Positions 8,527 to 17,449 are shown, numbered from the stretch's first letter. The stretch is 64,000 nucleotides of DNA from Paracoccus pantotrophus (GCF_008824185.1 NZ_CP044425.1:124001-188000); one strand, 5' to 3'. Notes: generated by a model not told the origin, from the letters alone. Made by a program: numbers and translations.

Positions 8527-9390
8527 ATGTCCGATACCGCCCCAGAAATCCGCCGCCCCCAGGGCCAGGCCGGCGCAGCCCGCCCGCCGCGGGTCCGCCG
8601 GCCGCAGCACCCGTCGCGCAACGGGCCGCGCTTTCGCATGCCGCGCACCGTGGTGGCGCTGATGCTGCGCGAGATGGCCACCAGCTATGGCCGCTCGGCC
8701 GGCGGCTATGTCTGGGCGGTGCTCGAGCCGGTGCTGGGCGTGGCGCTTCTGTCGGTGCTGTTCAGCATGGCGCTGCGCAGCCCCGGCCTCGGCTCGAACT
8801 TCCCGCTGTTCTATGCCACCGGCTACCTGCCCTTTGCCATGTTCACCGACCTGGCCAACAAGACTGCCGCCTCGATCCGCTTCTCGCGGCCCTTGCTGGC
8901 CTATCCCAGCGTGACCTTCCTCGATGCGCTGCTGGCGCGGGTGGTGCTGAACGCGCTGACCCATGTCGCGGTGATCGCCATCGTGATCGGCGGCATCTTC
9001 CTGGCCTATCAGCTGCCGGGGCCGGTGGACATGCCCTCGGTCTTCGAGGCGCTGCTGCTGGTGGCGCTGCTGGGCACCGGGGTGGGGGTGCTGAACTGCT
9101 ACCTGATGAACGCCTTCCCGGTCTGGGAGCGGGTCTGGCACATCCTGACCCGGCCGCTGTTCCTGATCTCGGGGGTGATCTTCCTTTACGACATGATGCC
9201 GGTCCAGGCGCAGAACCTGCTGTGGTACAACCCGCTGATCCATTGCACCGGGCTGATGCGGCGCGGCTTCTATCCCACCTACGAGGCCGGCTATCTCAGC
9301 CAGGCCTATGTCGTCGCCCTCGCCCTCGCCCTCATGCTGGCGGGCCTCGCCCTGCTCGAGAGAAACCACCGCAAGCTCCTCGAAAGGTGA
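8527..9390 (+). CDS. kpsM: Capsule polysaccharide ABC transporter permease (KpsM-like)
   Basis: This encodes a 287-residue ABC-2 type permease that would form the inner-membrane channel for capsule export with KpsT. After a basic N-terminus of about 40 residues, the family segment LMLREMATSYGRSAGGYVWA appears, followed by six hydrophobic helices. Conserved features include PLFYATGYLPFAMF and WYNPLIHCTGLMRRGFYP. The ATG at 8527 was chosen; longer in-frame extensions are low-complexity shadows of kpsE. It is transcribed divergently from kpsE-kpsT across an 82-bp gap that must hold both promoters. No polymerase or glycosyltransferase genes lie nearby. Confidence 0.9.
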   Translation: MSDTAPEIRRPQGQAGAARPPRVRRPQHPSRNGPRFRMPRTVVALMLREMATSYGRSAGGYVWAVLEPVLGVALLSVLFSMALRSPGLGSNFPLFYATGYLPFAMFTDLANKTAASIRFSRPLLAYPSVTFLDALLARVVLNALTHVAVIAIVIGGIFLAYQLPGPVDMPSVFEALLLVALLGTGVGVLNCYLMNAFPVWERVWHILTRPLFLISGVIFLYDMMPVQAQNLLWYNPLIHCTGLMRRGFYPTYEAGYLSQAYVVALALALMLAGLALLERNHRKLLER

Positions 9391-9493
9391 AGCCCCAAGC
9401 GGACGGGGCGGCCGGAACAGAAGGCCAGGACAGCAGGACGGATCCCCGGCATGCCAAGGCAAACGGGAAGGGGGCTCGTCCCTATGTCAGGCC

Positions 9494-9862
9494 TCACAAC
9501 CAATAGATGACGGTCGCGGCGAGGGCGCAGGCCGAGAGAAACAGGATGGGGCGGCGATCGTAGCGGGCTGCGCTGCGCCGCCAGTCCTTCAGTCTGGCGA
9601 ACATGTTCTCAATCCTGCGGCGTTGGCGGTAGAGGTCGGCGTTGTGCGGGATTGGTATCTTGCGACCGGTGCGGGAGGGGATGCAGGGTGAAATGCCCGT
9701 CTCGATCAGCGCGTTGCGGAACCCGTCGGCATCCTAGCCCCGCTCCCCGAGCAGCGCCCCGGCCCGTGGGATAGACGACAGGAGCGCCCGCGCCCCGATA
9801 TAGTCGGAGGTCTGGTCTGCCGAGAGGAACATCCGGATCGGGCGGACCTTCGCCTCGGCCAA
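9494..9862 (-). mobile_element. IS5-family transposase, C-terminal remnant
   Basis: The minus strand encodes a transposase tail: PIRMFLSADQTSDYIGARAL, then GERG followed by an amber codon where Tyr is expected, then DADGFRNALIETGISPCIPS and RRRIENMFARLKDWRR, ending VIYWL. The N-terminal half is missing and the premature stop kills what is left. The end sequence is nearly identical to the relic at 46586 over about 85 bases, so the two derive from related elements. Confidence 0.85.
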
Positions 9863-9864
9863 GG

Positions 9865-9990
9865 CTAGAGAAGCAGGTCCGAGGCGTTCAACTGCTCCAG
9901 CCCGCCCAGCTCGATCGTCAGCTCGGCCGTGCCATCGCCGTCCAGGTCGACCAGAAGCCGATGCGCGCCGGCCTGCGACCGGATATTCCG
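9865..9990 (-). pseudogene. C-terminal stub of an RTX/calcium-binding-type secreted protein
   Basis: A short minus-strand frame ends RLLVDLDGDGTAELTIELGG, then LEQLNASDLLL and TAG. A DxDGDG turn followed by an aliphatic LxxSDxLL ending is characteristic of the C-termini of RTX repeat proteins exported by type I secretion. No RTX nonapeptides remain upstream (10000-10300 has no usable frame), and the stub is butted directly against an IS5 remnant, which probably caused the deletion. Confidence 0.5.
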
Positions 9991-10485
9991 AGGCGTGGAC
10001 CCGCTGGCTGCCGGTCATCGCCGGCATCCCCTGTGGTTGCGGTCCCATCCCGGGCGCGATGCGGCCTGCCTGGCATCGCCCGCCCATCGCGGTGACATGG
10101 CCGCCTCAGGCCGACCCCCGGCCGTTGCGCGACAGGGACCGCGGGACGGCTGCGGCCGCAGCGCGACATCCCGGACCATGCGCGGATCGCCGCGGTCCCG
10201 GATCGCGGCGGGTCCGAGCCAGCGCCGCGGCGATGCGGCCGGCATCGGGCGGGGTGCCTGCGTCCAGAGGCTTGAAAGCAGGAAAACAAAGGCCATGTCT
10301 AGGCTGGCCCCTTGGGGCCCTTGGGTTTTGCGCATGGGGTTTCGTCTTGCAGGGCTTCGGCTTGGACAGATACGCCCTGCGCCTTGAACAGGCGCATGGC
10401 TTGCCCCGGCCCCGTTGACACGCAAGGCGTGGACGGCTGGCCGGGGTCAAGCTGAATCCAGCCCGTTTTCCCAAGAGGTTCCGTC
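9991..10485. other. Stretch without a recognisable gene
   Basis: I see no coding frame with a ribosome-binding site or known motif. The left part may be scrambled remains of the RTX-type gene. The right part, upstream of 10486, must hold the promoter for the zinc-ribbon/mscS pair, but no clear -35/-10 or operator stands out. Confidence 0.4.
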
Positions 10486-10662
10486 ATGCTGCGCGCCCTT
10501 CTGCCGGCGATCTGCCCGCATTGCGGCGAGGATGTTCCCAGGGCTGCCGCCCGGCGATGTCCGATCTGCCGCGCTCCGTTTCCCTTGCCGTTCTCGGTGC
10601 CCGAGCCGCGCCGCCTGCCGCGGCGCAAGGGCGCAAAGGGGGGCGACGATGGCGAAAGATGA
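10486..10662 (+). CDS. Small zinc-ribbon protein
   Basis: This encodes a 58-residue protein starting MLRALLPAICPHCGEDVPRA. It has two cysteine pairs, CPHC near residue 10 and CPIC near residue 26 (RRCPICRAPF), the classic spacing of a treble-clef or zinc-ribbon domain. A basic tail ends KGGDDGER. AAGAGG lies about seven bases before the ATG. Its last 14 bases overlap the start of the MscS gene, so the two are probably co-translated. The function is unknown; a zinc-ribbon regulator or ribosome-associated factor is possible. A shorter reading as non-coding leader cannot be ruled out. Confidence 0.55.
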   Translation: MLRALLPAICPHCGEDVPRAAARRCPICRAPFPLPFSVPEPRRLPRRKGAKGGDDGER

Positions 10663-11626
10663 AGCCCCGGCCATGGGCCTGCTGTGGCGGCTGGCTGTGG
10701 TCGTCGCCCTGGCGCTGGCCGCCGCCACCCTGGTCGAGCCGCTGGCGCGGCGCCATCCCGACCTTTTCGCCTTGCAGCTTTGGGCGGGGCCGCTGCGCAA
10801 CGCGGGCTTTTCCGTGGCCTGCTTTGCCGGGGCGCGCCTGGCGCATGGGCTGGCCGCCCGGCGCCTGCTGCGCCGCCGCAAGGGCCGGCGCCCGGTGCCC
10901 AAGGTGCTGCTGGACCTGTTGTGGTTCGGGCTGCTGGCCGTGGCCACGCTGGCCAGCCTGTCGCTGTTCTTCCGCCAGGATCTGTCGGGGATCCTGACCG
11001 GCTCGGGCCTGGTGCTGGCGGTGCTGGGCTTTGCCATCCGCAATGCGGTGGCCGACGTGTTCTCGGGGCTGGCGATGGGGATCGAGGCGCCGTTCCGCAT
11101 CGGCGACTGGGTGCGCATCGAGACCCTGGCCGAAGGCAAGGTGCAGGAGATCGGCTGGCGCACCACGCGCCTCGTCAGCCGCGACAGCACCTATGTCATC
11201 CTGCCCAACAGCCAGATCTCGTCGCGGCGGATCACCAATTTCAGCGCGCCGCGGCAGGAATACCGCGACCATGCCGAACTGACCCTACCCGCAGACCTGC
11301 CGGTGGCCGAGGCCGGCCGGCTGATCGCCGCGGCCGCCGCCGCGGCGCGCATGATCTCGGCCGGCAAGCCGCCCGAGGTGCAGGTGACGGATTACGGTCC
11401 CGCCGGCATCACCTATCGGGTGAAATACTGGGTGCCGCAGCACGACCGCGAACTGGCCTGCCGCAACGAGGTCGTGAGCCTGATCGACGCCGCGCTGCGC
11501 GAACAGGGCATCCGGCTGGCGGCGGACCGGATGCCCTGCGGCCAGGGTCAGGACAGCGCCAGCGCCGGCAGCGCGCGGGCCGGGGCCCGCAGGCCGATCC
11601 GCCCGGCCTCGGCCGAGGCCAGGTAG
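10649..11626 (+). CDS. Mechanosensitive ion channel family protein (MscS-like)
   Basis: This encodes a 325-residue inner-membrane channel that would open on osmotic downshock. Two N-terminal hydrophobic helices precede a third (LLDLLWFGLLAVATLASLSL). The pore-lining region and beta domain follow: GSGLVLAVLGFAIRNAVADV, then IEAPFRIGDWVRI, ILPNSQISSRRITNFS and a C-terminal alpha/beta domain. The segment order is that of MscS. The ATG at 10649 was taken; it overlaps the zinc-ribbon gene by 14 bases. The last ~79 bases overlap the convergent methyltransferase-like gene, so the C-terminal ~26 residues are unusual and may be poorly conserved. Confidence 0.85.
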   Translation: MAKDEAPAMGLLWRLAVVVALALAAATLVEPLARRHPDLFALQLWAGPLRNAGFSVACFAGARLAHGLAARRLLRRRKGRRPVPKVLLDLLWFGLLAVATLASLSLFFRQDLSGILTGSGLVLAVLGFAIRNAVADVFSGLAMGIEAPFRIGDWVRIETLAEGKVQEIGWRTTRLVSRDSTYVILPNSQISSRRITNFSAPRQEYRDHAELTLPADLPVAEAGRLIAAAAAAARMISAGKPPEVQVTDYGPAGITYRVKYWVPQHDRELACRNEVVSLIDAALREQGIRLAADRMPCGQGQDSASAGSARAGARRPIRPASAEAR

Positions 11627-12273
11627 ATGTGGTGGAAGGCATCGACCCGCCCGCCGACCAGCTGGATGTCGTCGCGCCGCCAATGCCAGGGCTGGGCGTC
11701 CAGCACCCGCTCGAACGGGTCCGAGGCGGTGGCCGACCAGAAGGCGGCGATGCCGTCCGGCCGCAGCGCCCGGCGCAGCACCGCAAGGCCGCCTTTGCCG
11801 TAAAGCCGGCCGTTTTCGGGGCGCACGGTGAAATCCGGCCCGTTATCGGTATCCATCAGGATCACGTCGAAACCGGCGCGGGGCTCTGCCAGCACCGCCA
11901 TCACATCCGCGATGCGCAGGCTGACGCGCGGGTCGCGCAGCGGGTGGCCGGCCAGATGGCCGATGCGGTCGCGGTTCCAGCCGGCGATCTGGGGGATCAG
12001 TTCGCAGACCGTGACCTGCGCGGCGGGGCCCAGCAATTCCAGCGCCGCGCGCAGGGTGAAGCCCATGCCGAGCCCGCCGATCAGCACGCGGGCGCCGGGC
12101 CGGCCATGCAGGCGCAGGCTGCGCTCGGCCAGCACGGTCTCGGACTGGTGGTTGAGGTTGGACATCAGCTCCAGGCCGTTGAAGCGGATCTCGTAAATTG
12201 CGCCGCGCTGGCGCAGCAGGATTTCATCGCCCGCCGCCGTGCCGGCGCGGGCCAGGGTGTTCCAGATGGGCAT
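11548..12273 (-). CDS. Spermidine synthase-like methyltransferase-fold protein
   Basis: This encodes a 241-residue Rossmann-fold protein of the spermidine-synthase superfamily. Near residue 58 is the donor-binding glycine loop RVLIGGLGMGFTLRAALELL. An acidic residue ends strand two (VTVCELIPQI), and DVILMDTDNGP lies at the active-site strand with Asp pairs. The N-terminal beta tetramerisation domain of true SpeE is short here, so polyamine synthesis is uncertain. Such proteins are often annotated only as spermidine synthase-like. It converges on mscS with a 79-base overlap. Confidence 0.7.
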   Translation of the reverse strand: MPIWNTLARAGTAAGDEILLRQRGAIYEIRFNGLELMSNLNHQSETVLAERSLRLHGRPGARVLIGGLGMGFTLRAALELLGPAAQVTVCELIPQIAGWNRDRIGHLAGHPLRDPRVSLRIADVMAVLAEPRAGFDVILMDTDNGPDFTVRPENGRLYGKGGLAVLRRALRPDGIAAFWSATASDPFERVLDAQPWHWRRDDIQLVGGRVDAFHHIYLASAEAGRIGLRAPARALPALALS

Positions 12274-12495
12274 GATCGATCCCCGACATCGGGCAGGCCA
12301 GGGCCTCCCGGTGGTTGCGTGACGGTTTCGGAAAATGGCCTGGGGTTGTCCGGCGTTCAGCGCGCGGACAACCCCGGCACATTGTTGGCCCTGAAACCGA
12401 TCAGCAGCGGAAAGATCGCCGAGGGATGCGGCAGGCCGAGCCGCGGCGCAGGGCCGCGATCCGGGCAGAACCGGTCCCGTCGCATCGCCAAGCCC

Positions 12496-12909
12496 CTATG
12501 CCGCCGGGGTCACCGGATCGGCGCGGCCGACCGCCAGCACGGTCAGTTCGCGCGTTTCGCCCGCGCGGGTGTCCCAGGGAAAGCGCGCGCCGGCCCGCAG
12601 GCCGATCAGCGCCACGCCGATGGGCGTCAGCACCGAGGCGCGGCCGGCGGCGATGTCGGCATCCTCGGGCCAGGCCAGCACCACGGTCTGCTCGCGCCCG
12701 GTGGTCTCGTCGCGGAAGGTGACGGCGCTGCCGATGCCGGCGACATCCTCGGGCATCCGCTCGGGCGGCAGGACGCGGGCGCGGGCCAGTTCGGTCAGCA
12801 GCCGGTCGGCAAGGTCGGGATTGCGCGCCATCGCCCCTTCGGCAAGGCGTTCGAGCCGGTCGAGCGTATCGCTGGCGATGGTGACTGGCGGTCGCGATGT
12901 TCTGGCCAT
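12496..12909 (-). CDS. rnk: GreA/GreB-family C-terminal domain protein, Rnk-like
   Basis: This encodes a 137-residue protein with the FKBP-like C-terminal fold of GreA/GreB, as in Rnk (regulator of nucleoside diphosphate kinase), which binds RNA polymerase near the secondary channel. An N-terminal helical region (DTLDRLERLAEGAMARNPDL) precedes the conserved core VGSAVTFRDE-like segment (here IGSAVTFRDETTGREQTVVL) and SVLTPIGVALIGLRAG. The ATG at 12909 was preferred to an upstream one because GGAG lies six bases before it. It has no operon partners; it is followed by about 215 bases and then the convergent gene pair. Confidence 0.8.
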   Translation of the reverse strand: MARTSRPPVTIASDTLDRLERLAEGAMARNPDLADRLLTELARARVLPPERMPEDVAGIGSAVTFRDETTGREQTVVLAWPEDADIAAGRASVLTPIGVALIGLRAGARFPWDTRAGETRELTVLAVGRADPVTPAA

Positions 12910-13445
12910 GTCGGCTCCTTCAGTCATGTCATGACCCGCCGGGGCCGCCGCGGGGGGGGGCGGAGCAGCGGTCGAATTTCTGGATCAGGAAAGCCCCGGA
13001 CGCGAGGTCAGCGCAAGCGCGCCCCTGTCCGGGGCAGCTGGCGCGTCAGCAGCAAACCGGTGCCGCACCGGCTCTTGCATAGGGGAATACGCATGGTCAT
13101 GCCCCCACTCTAGCCGCGCCGCCGCCCCGAGTCGAGAGAGCGGCCTCGCCGGTCGCAGCGGCAGGTGCCGCTGTTACCCGACATCAGAACTGCCGCTTAC
13201 GGGATCGGCCGATGGATCGCAACACGTGCTATCACGAATGGAATTTCGAAGGCGGTGGTGTGACGGCCGGGATCGCCGCCGCGTTCGGGGCGAACGATAA
13301 CGATGGGGCGGCGGATTGAGGATCAAGCGGGCAGAAAAGACTTCCTGCCGGATCTGATGTCCCTGGGCTTCAGATCGGATGTCCCGCTTCAGCCGCCCTT
13401 TTGCGGGCAGGCCCAGCGGCCGAGGGGCAGGCGCCCGAGCCGACC
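12910..13445. other. Intergenic stretch without a recognised gene
   Basis: Five hundred bases between the rnk-like gene and the end of the nap operon contain no frame with a known motif. The segment just after napC (about 13375-13435) has G/C-rich complementary runs (GCCC and GGGC around CGCAAAA on the minus strand) that could end nap transcription, but no clean U-tract follows. Confidence 0.4.
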
Positions 13446-14159
13446 CTAGCGCGTCTCGACGGTGGCGAGATAGCGGTGGACGGCCTCGGCGCCGCCGCCC
13501 AGCCAGGCCTGTTCTTCGCCGCGCAGTTCGGGCGGTTCCAGCCAGCCGGGCTCGATCCCGGTCATGTCGGGCAGCTGATGCGCGATGCCCTTGTGGCAGT
13601 CGATGCAGGTCTTTTCGCCGGAGATCAGGTAACGCTCGTGGATCTGGGCCGCGCGGCGGGTCTGCTTGGTGAAATCCATCGCCACCGCCGCGTGGCAGTT
13701 GCGGCATTCCAGCGAATCGTTGGCCTTGAGCCGCGCCCATTCGTGCTTGGCCAGTTCCAGCCGCTTTTCCAGGAATTTCTCGCGCGTGCTGATGGTGCCG
13801 AAGATCTTGCCCCAGACCTCCTTGGAGGCCTGCATCTTGCGGGCGATCTTGTCGGTCCATTCATGCGGGACGTGGCAGTCGGGACAACTGGCCCGGACCC
13901 CCGAGCGGTTCGAGAAATGCACCGTCGGCATCAGCTCCTGATAGACGTTGTCGCGCATCTCGTGGCAGCTGGTGCAGAATTTCTCGGTATTGGTGATTTC
14001 CAGCGCGGTATTGAACCCGCCCCAGAAGATCACGCCGCAGATGAAGCCGCCCAGCGTCAGGAAGCCGATGCTGAGAAAGCTGCTGGGACGGCTGATGACG
14101 CGCCAGAACCAGGTGACCCGGCCCCAGATCCAGCGGATGCTTGCCCTGATCCAGCCCAT
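13446..14159 (-). CDS. napC: NapC tetrahaem cytochrome c, quinol dehydrogenase
   Basis: This encodes a 237-residue membrane-anchored cytochrome that takes electrons from quinol and passes them to NapAB. A single N-terminal anchor (FLSIGFLTLGGFICGVIFWG, about residues 28-48) is followed by four CxxCH haem motifs, CTSCH, CPDCH, CRNCH and CIDCH, as in NapC/NirT proteins. Further His residues suitable as distal ligands are present. The start at 14159 (MGWIRASIRW) lies one base after the napB stop; the longer upstream frame has no support. It is the last gene of napEDABC. Confidence 0.95.
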   Translation of the reverse strand: MGWIRASIRWIWGRVTWFWRVISRPSSFLSIGFLTLGGFICGVIFWGGFNTALEITNTEKFCTSCHEMRDNVYQELMPTVHFSNRSGVRASCPDCHVPHEWTDKIARKMQASKEVWGKIFGTISTREKFLEKRLELAKHEWARLKANDSLECRNCHAAVAMDFTKQTRRAAQIHERYLISGEKTCIDCHKGIAHQLPDMTGIEPGWLEPPELRGEEQAWLGGGAEAVHRYLATVETR

Positions 14160-14160
14160 G

Positions 14161-14646
14161 TCACGGGCCCCCGGCGTGGCGATAGCCGTCGCGGAACTGG
14201 TTCGGCACCAGCGGCTGCACATCGGTCTGCTGGACGTGGCAGGCGGTGCAGAAATAGCGCCGCGGCGTCACGTCGGTCAGCACCTGCCCGTCGCGGTCCT
14301 GGAAATGCGTGACGCTGATCATCGGCGCGCCCGAGCCCTCGGTGAACTGCGGCTTGTGGCAATCCATGCAGCGGTTAGTGTTCACCGTCAGCTGGTAGCC
14401 GTCGATGGAATGCGGGATCACCGGCGGCTGTTCGGGATAGTTGCGCATCCGGCGCACGTCGTCGGTGATCGGCCGGCCGAGCGGCGGGATCTGGCCCTCG
14501 GACATCGGCTCGGCCCAGCCGGTCAAGGGCGGCACGATCTGCACCGCCGGCTCGGCCTGCGGCAGGGCGGCGCCGACCAGCGCGAACAGCAAAAGGCCGG
14601 CCATGGCGGCGGGCCGGATCAGACGGGAAGGATCTTGACCGCGCAT
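14161..14646 (-). CDS. napB: NapB dihaem cytochrome c subunit of periplasmic nitrate reductase
   Basis: This encodes a 161-residue periplasmic electron-transfer subunit. A signal peptide (MAGLLLFALVGAALPQA, after a short basic leader) is followed by the NapB segment ending in two haem sites, CMDCH and CTACH, with NapB-typical context (NYPEQPPVIPHSIDGYQLTV and PRRYFC). The ATG at 14646 overlaps the end of napA by 28 bases. An alternative in-frame ATG 14 codons later would remove the overlap, and neither has a strong ribosome-binding site. Length and motifs match NapB of Paracoccus. Confidence 0.93.
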   Translation of the reverse strand: MRGQDPSRLIRPAAMAGLLLFALVGAALPQAEPAVQIVPPLTGWAEPMSEGQIPPLGRPITDDVRRMRNYPEQPPVIPHSIDGYQLTVNTNRCMDCHKPQFTEGSGAPMISVTHFQDRDGQVLTDVTPRRYFCTACHVQQTDVQPLVPNQFRDGYRHAGGP

Positions 14647-17114
14647 TTCTTGAAATCCGTCTGTTTGGAAATGGGATCGGTGGCGTCCAGCGTCACCTTG
14701 TTGATCAGCTGGCTGGCGTCGAACCACGGCACGAAGACCACGCCGCGCGGCATCCGGTTCCTGCCGCGTGTCTCGACGCGCGAGCGGATCTCGCCCCGGC
14801 GCGAGACGATGCGCACCTCGGCCCCCTGGTTGAAGCCCATGTCGCGGGCGTCCTCGGGGTTCATGAAGCAGCGGGCGCCGGGAAAGGCCCGGTAAAGTTC
14901 CGGCACGCGCATGGTCATCGAGCCGGAATGCCAATGCTCCAGCACCCGGCCTGTCACCAGCCAGATGTTGTATTCCTCGTCGGGCGGTTCGGCCGGTGGC
15001 TCGTAGGGCACGGCGATGATGCGCGCCTTGCCGTCCGGGTTGCCATAGAACTGCACGCCGGCGCCCGGCTCGACATAGGGGTCCAGCCCCTCGCGATAGC
15101 GCCACAGCGTTTCCTTGCCGTCGACCACCGGCCAGCGCAGGCCGCGGACCTCGTGATAGGTGTCATAGGGGGCCAGGTCGTGGCCGTGGCCGCGGCCGAA
15201 GGCGGCATATTCTTCGAACAGGCCCTTCTGGACGTAGAAGCCGAATGCGTTCGATTCGCGGTTGGCGTAATCGGGGTTCAGTTCCGACAGGTCGAAGCGG
15301 TCCACGCTGCCGTTGCGGAACAGCACGTCGAACAGGCTCTGGCCACGATAGTTCGGGTTGGCGGCCAGGATCTCCTCGGGCCACACTTCGTCGGTGGTGA
15401 AGCGTTTCGAGAATTCCATCATCTGCCACAGGTCCGAGCGCGCCTCGCCCGGCGCCTCGACCAGCTGATGCCAGACATGGGTGCGCCGCTCGGCATTGCC
15501 ATAGGCGCCCTCCTTCTCGACCCACATGGCGGCGGGCAGGATCAGGTCGGCGGCCAGGGCCGTCACCGTGGGATAGGCATCCGAGACAACGATGAAATTG
15601 TCCGGGTTGCGATAGCCCGGCCAGGCCTCGCCGTCGTTGTTGGGCGAGGCTTGCAGGTTGTTGTTCACCTGGATCCAGTAGAAGTTCAGCGTGCCGTCAT
15701 GCAGCGCCCGGTCCTGCGCCACCGCATGCAGCCCCGGCTGCTCGGGGATCACGCCATGGGGGATGCGCCAGATCTCCTCGGCATGCTTGCGGTGTTCGGG
15801 ATTGGTGACGGTCATGTCGGCGGGCAGGCGATGGGCGAAGGTGCCCACCTCGCGCGCCGTGCCGCAGGCCGAGGGCTGGCCGGTCAGCGAGAACGGGCTG
15901 TTGCCCGGTTCCGAGATCTTTCCGGTCAGCAGATGGAGATTATAGACCATCTGGTTGGCCCAGACGCCGCGCACATGCTGGTTGAAGCCCATGGTCCACA
16001 AGGACATGACCTTGCGGTCGGGATCGGCGTAAAGCTCGGCCAGCTGCTCCAGGAAGCCCGGCTCGACGCCGCTGAGTTCCGAGACCTTGTCCAGCGTGTA
16101 TTCGCTGACCAGCTCGGCGAATTCCTCGAAGGTCGAGGGCGTGGTCGCCGCCGGATCCTCGGCCGTGCGCGCAGCCATCTCGCGTGGGTCGTCGTCGCGC
16201 AGGCCGTAGCCGATGCCGGTCGCGCCGGCGACGAAGGTGGTGTGGCGATCGACGAAATCGCGGTTCACCCGGCCGGTCTGGATGATGTGATTGGCGATGT
16301 AGTTCAGGATCGCCAGGTCGGTGCCGGGCTTGAAGACGATGGGAATATCGGCCAGGTCCGAGCTGCGATGGGTAAAGGTGGACAGCACCGCCACCTTCAC
16401 ATGCGGATGGCCCAGCCGCCGGTCCGCCACCCGCGTCCACAGGATCGGATGCATCTCGGCCATGTTCGAGCCCCAGAGGACAAAGGCGTCCGCCGCCTCG
16501 AAATCGTCATAGCAGCCCATCGGCTCGTCCATGCCGAAGGTGCGCATGAAGGCATAGGCCGCCGAGGCCATGCAATGCCGCGCATTGGGGTCGAGGTTGT
16601 TCGACCGGAAGCCTGCCCGCATCAGCTTGGTCGCGGCATAGCCCTCGAAGATGGTCCACTGGCCGGAACCGAACATGCCGAGCGCGGTCGGCCCCTTGTC
16701 CCTGAGCACCCGCTTGGCCTGGGCGGCCATGGTGTCGAAAGCCTCCTCCCAGCTGACCGGGGTGAACTCGCCGTCCTTGGCATAGACGCCGTCCTTCTTG
16801 CGCAGCAGCGGCTGGGTCAGGCGGTCGGCGCCATACATGATCTTGGACAGGAAATAGCCCTTGACGCAGTTCAGGCCGCGGTTCACCTCGGCCAGCAGGT
16901 CGCCATGGGTGGCGACCACGCGCCCCTCCTTGACACCCACCATGACGCCGCAGCCGGTGCCGCAAAAGCGGCAGGGCGCCTTGGACCAGGTGATTTGCAG
17001 CGATTCGACACCGCCGGGCACCGGCTGGGCCTGCGAGGACAGCGGGATATTGGCGGCCATGGCGGCGATCCCCGCCGCCTGCGCCTTGAGCAGATCGCGC
17101 CGGGAAATGGTCAT
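14619..17114 (-). CDS. napA: NapA catalytic subunit of periplasmic nitrate reductase
   Basis: This encodes an 831-residue molybdenum enzyme reducing nitrate to nitrite in the periplasm. The N-terminus has a Tat signal with twin arginines (SRRDLLKAQAAG). A [4Fe-4S] motif follows, CRFCGTGCGVMVGV with the fourth Cys in RGLNCVKGYF. The molybdenum-ligand Cys is in NARHCMASAAYAFMR, and the MGD-binding regions continue to the C-terminus. Length equals known NapA proteins (about 830). Its ATG overlaps the napD stop (ATGA). Export depends on NapD, encoded just upstream. The frame is fully intact. Confidence 0.97.
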   Translation of the reverse strand: MTISRRDLLKAQAAGIAAMAANIPLSSQAQPVPGGVESLQITWSKAPCRFCGTGCGVMVGVKEGRVVATHGDLLAEVNRGLNCVKGYFLSKIMYGADRLTQPLLRKKDGVYAKDGEFTPVSWEEAFDTMAAQAKRVLRDKGPTALGMFGSGQWTIFEGYAATKLMRAGFRSNNLDPNARHCMASAAYAFMRTFGMDEPMGCYDDFEAADAFVLWGSNMAEMHPILWTRVADRRLGHPHVKVAVLSTFTHRSSDLADIPIVFKPGTDLAILNYIANHIIQTGRVNRDFVDRHTTFVAGATGIGYGLRDDDPREMAARTAEDPAATTPSTFEEFAELVSEYTLDKVSELSGVEPGFLEQLAELYADPDRKVMSLWTMGFNQHVRGVWANQMVYNLHLLTGKISEPGNSPFSLTGQPSACGTAREVGTFAHRLPADMTVTNPEHRKHAEEIWRIPHGVIPEQPGLHAVAQDRALHDGTLNFYWIQVNNNLQASPNNDGEAWPGYRNPDNFIVVSDAYPTVTALAADLILPAAMWVEKEGAYGNAERRTHVWHQLVEAPGEARSDLWQMMEFSKRFTTDEVWPEEILAANPNYRGQSLFDVLFRNGSVDRFDLSELNPDYANRESNAFGFYVQKGLFEEYAAFGRGHGHDLAPYDTYHEVRGLRWPVVDGKETLWRYREGLDPYVEPGAGVQFYGNPDGKARIIAVPYEPPAEPPDEEYNIWLVTGRVLEHWHSGSMTMRVPELYRAFPGARCFMNPEDARDMGFNQGAEVRIVSRRGEIRSRVETRGRNRMPRGVVFVPWFDASQLINKVTLDATDPISKQTDFKKCAVKILPV

Positions 17115-17449
17115 GACAGTGCCTCCCTCTCATCGGCGGGAAGGATCTGTTCAAAGACCAGGTTGGCCGAGAACACGCCCTCCATCACCGAGATTGCCGC
17201 CATGCGGCTGCCGATCTCGCCCACCGAGGCGCCCTCCAGCACCAGGACGATCTTGGCGCCCTGGACGGCATGGACCTCGGTTCCGGGCAGGGTGGCGAAA
17301 TGCCGGGCCAGGTCGGCCGCGCGATCCGGCCGGGCGGTGACGATGGCGCTGGAGATGTGCAGGAAACGCGATTCCCCGCCGCTGTCCTGTTTCAGCTTTC
17401 CGGTCAGAATGTCGCGTCGCTGGATGGGGGTCCTGTCTGGCTCGCGCAT
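17111..17449 (-). CDS. napD: NapD chaperone for NapA
   Basis: This encodes a 112-residue cytoplasmic chaperone that binds the NapA Tat signal during cofactor loading. The NapD core is recognisable: HISSAIVTARPDRAADLARH, then PGTEVHAVQGAKIVLVLEGA and VFSANLVFEQI. An N-terminal extension of about 28 polar residues precedes the core; it is longer than E. coli NapD but not unusual for Paracoccus. The stop overlaps the napA start, so translation is probably coupled. Confidence 0.92.
   Translation of the reverse strand: MREPDRTPIQRRDILTGKLKQDSGGESRFLHISSAIVTARPDRAADLARHFATLPGTEVHAVQGAKIVLVLEGASVGEIGSRMAAISVMEGVFSANLVFEQILPADEREALS

Noticed and set aside
6243..9506. A 1087-codon plus-strand open frame opposite kpsE
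   Set aside because: It is the antisense shadow of a GC-rich, proline-rich gene; its translation is low complexity and carries no family motif, while kpsE and kpsM show real domains.
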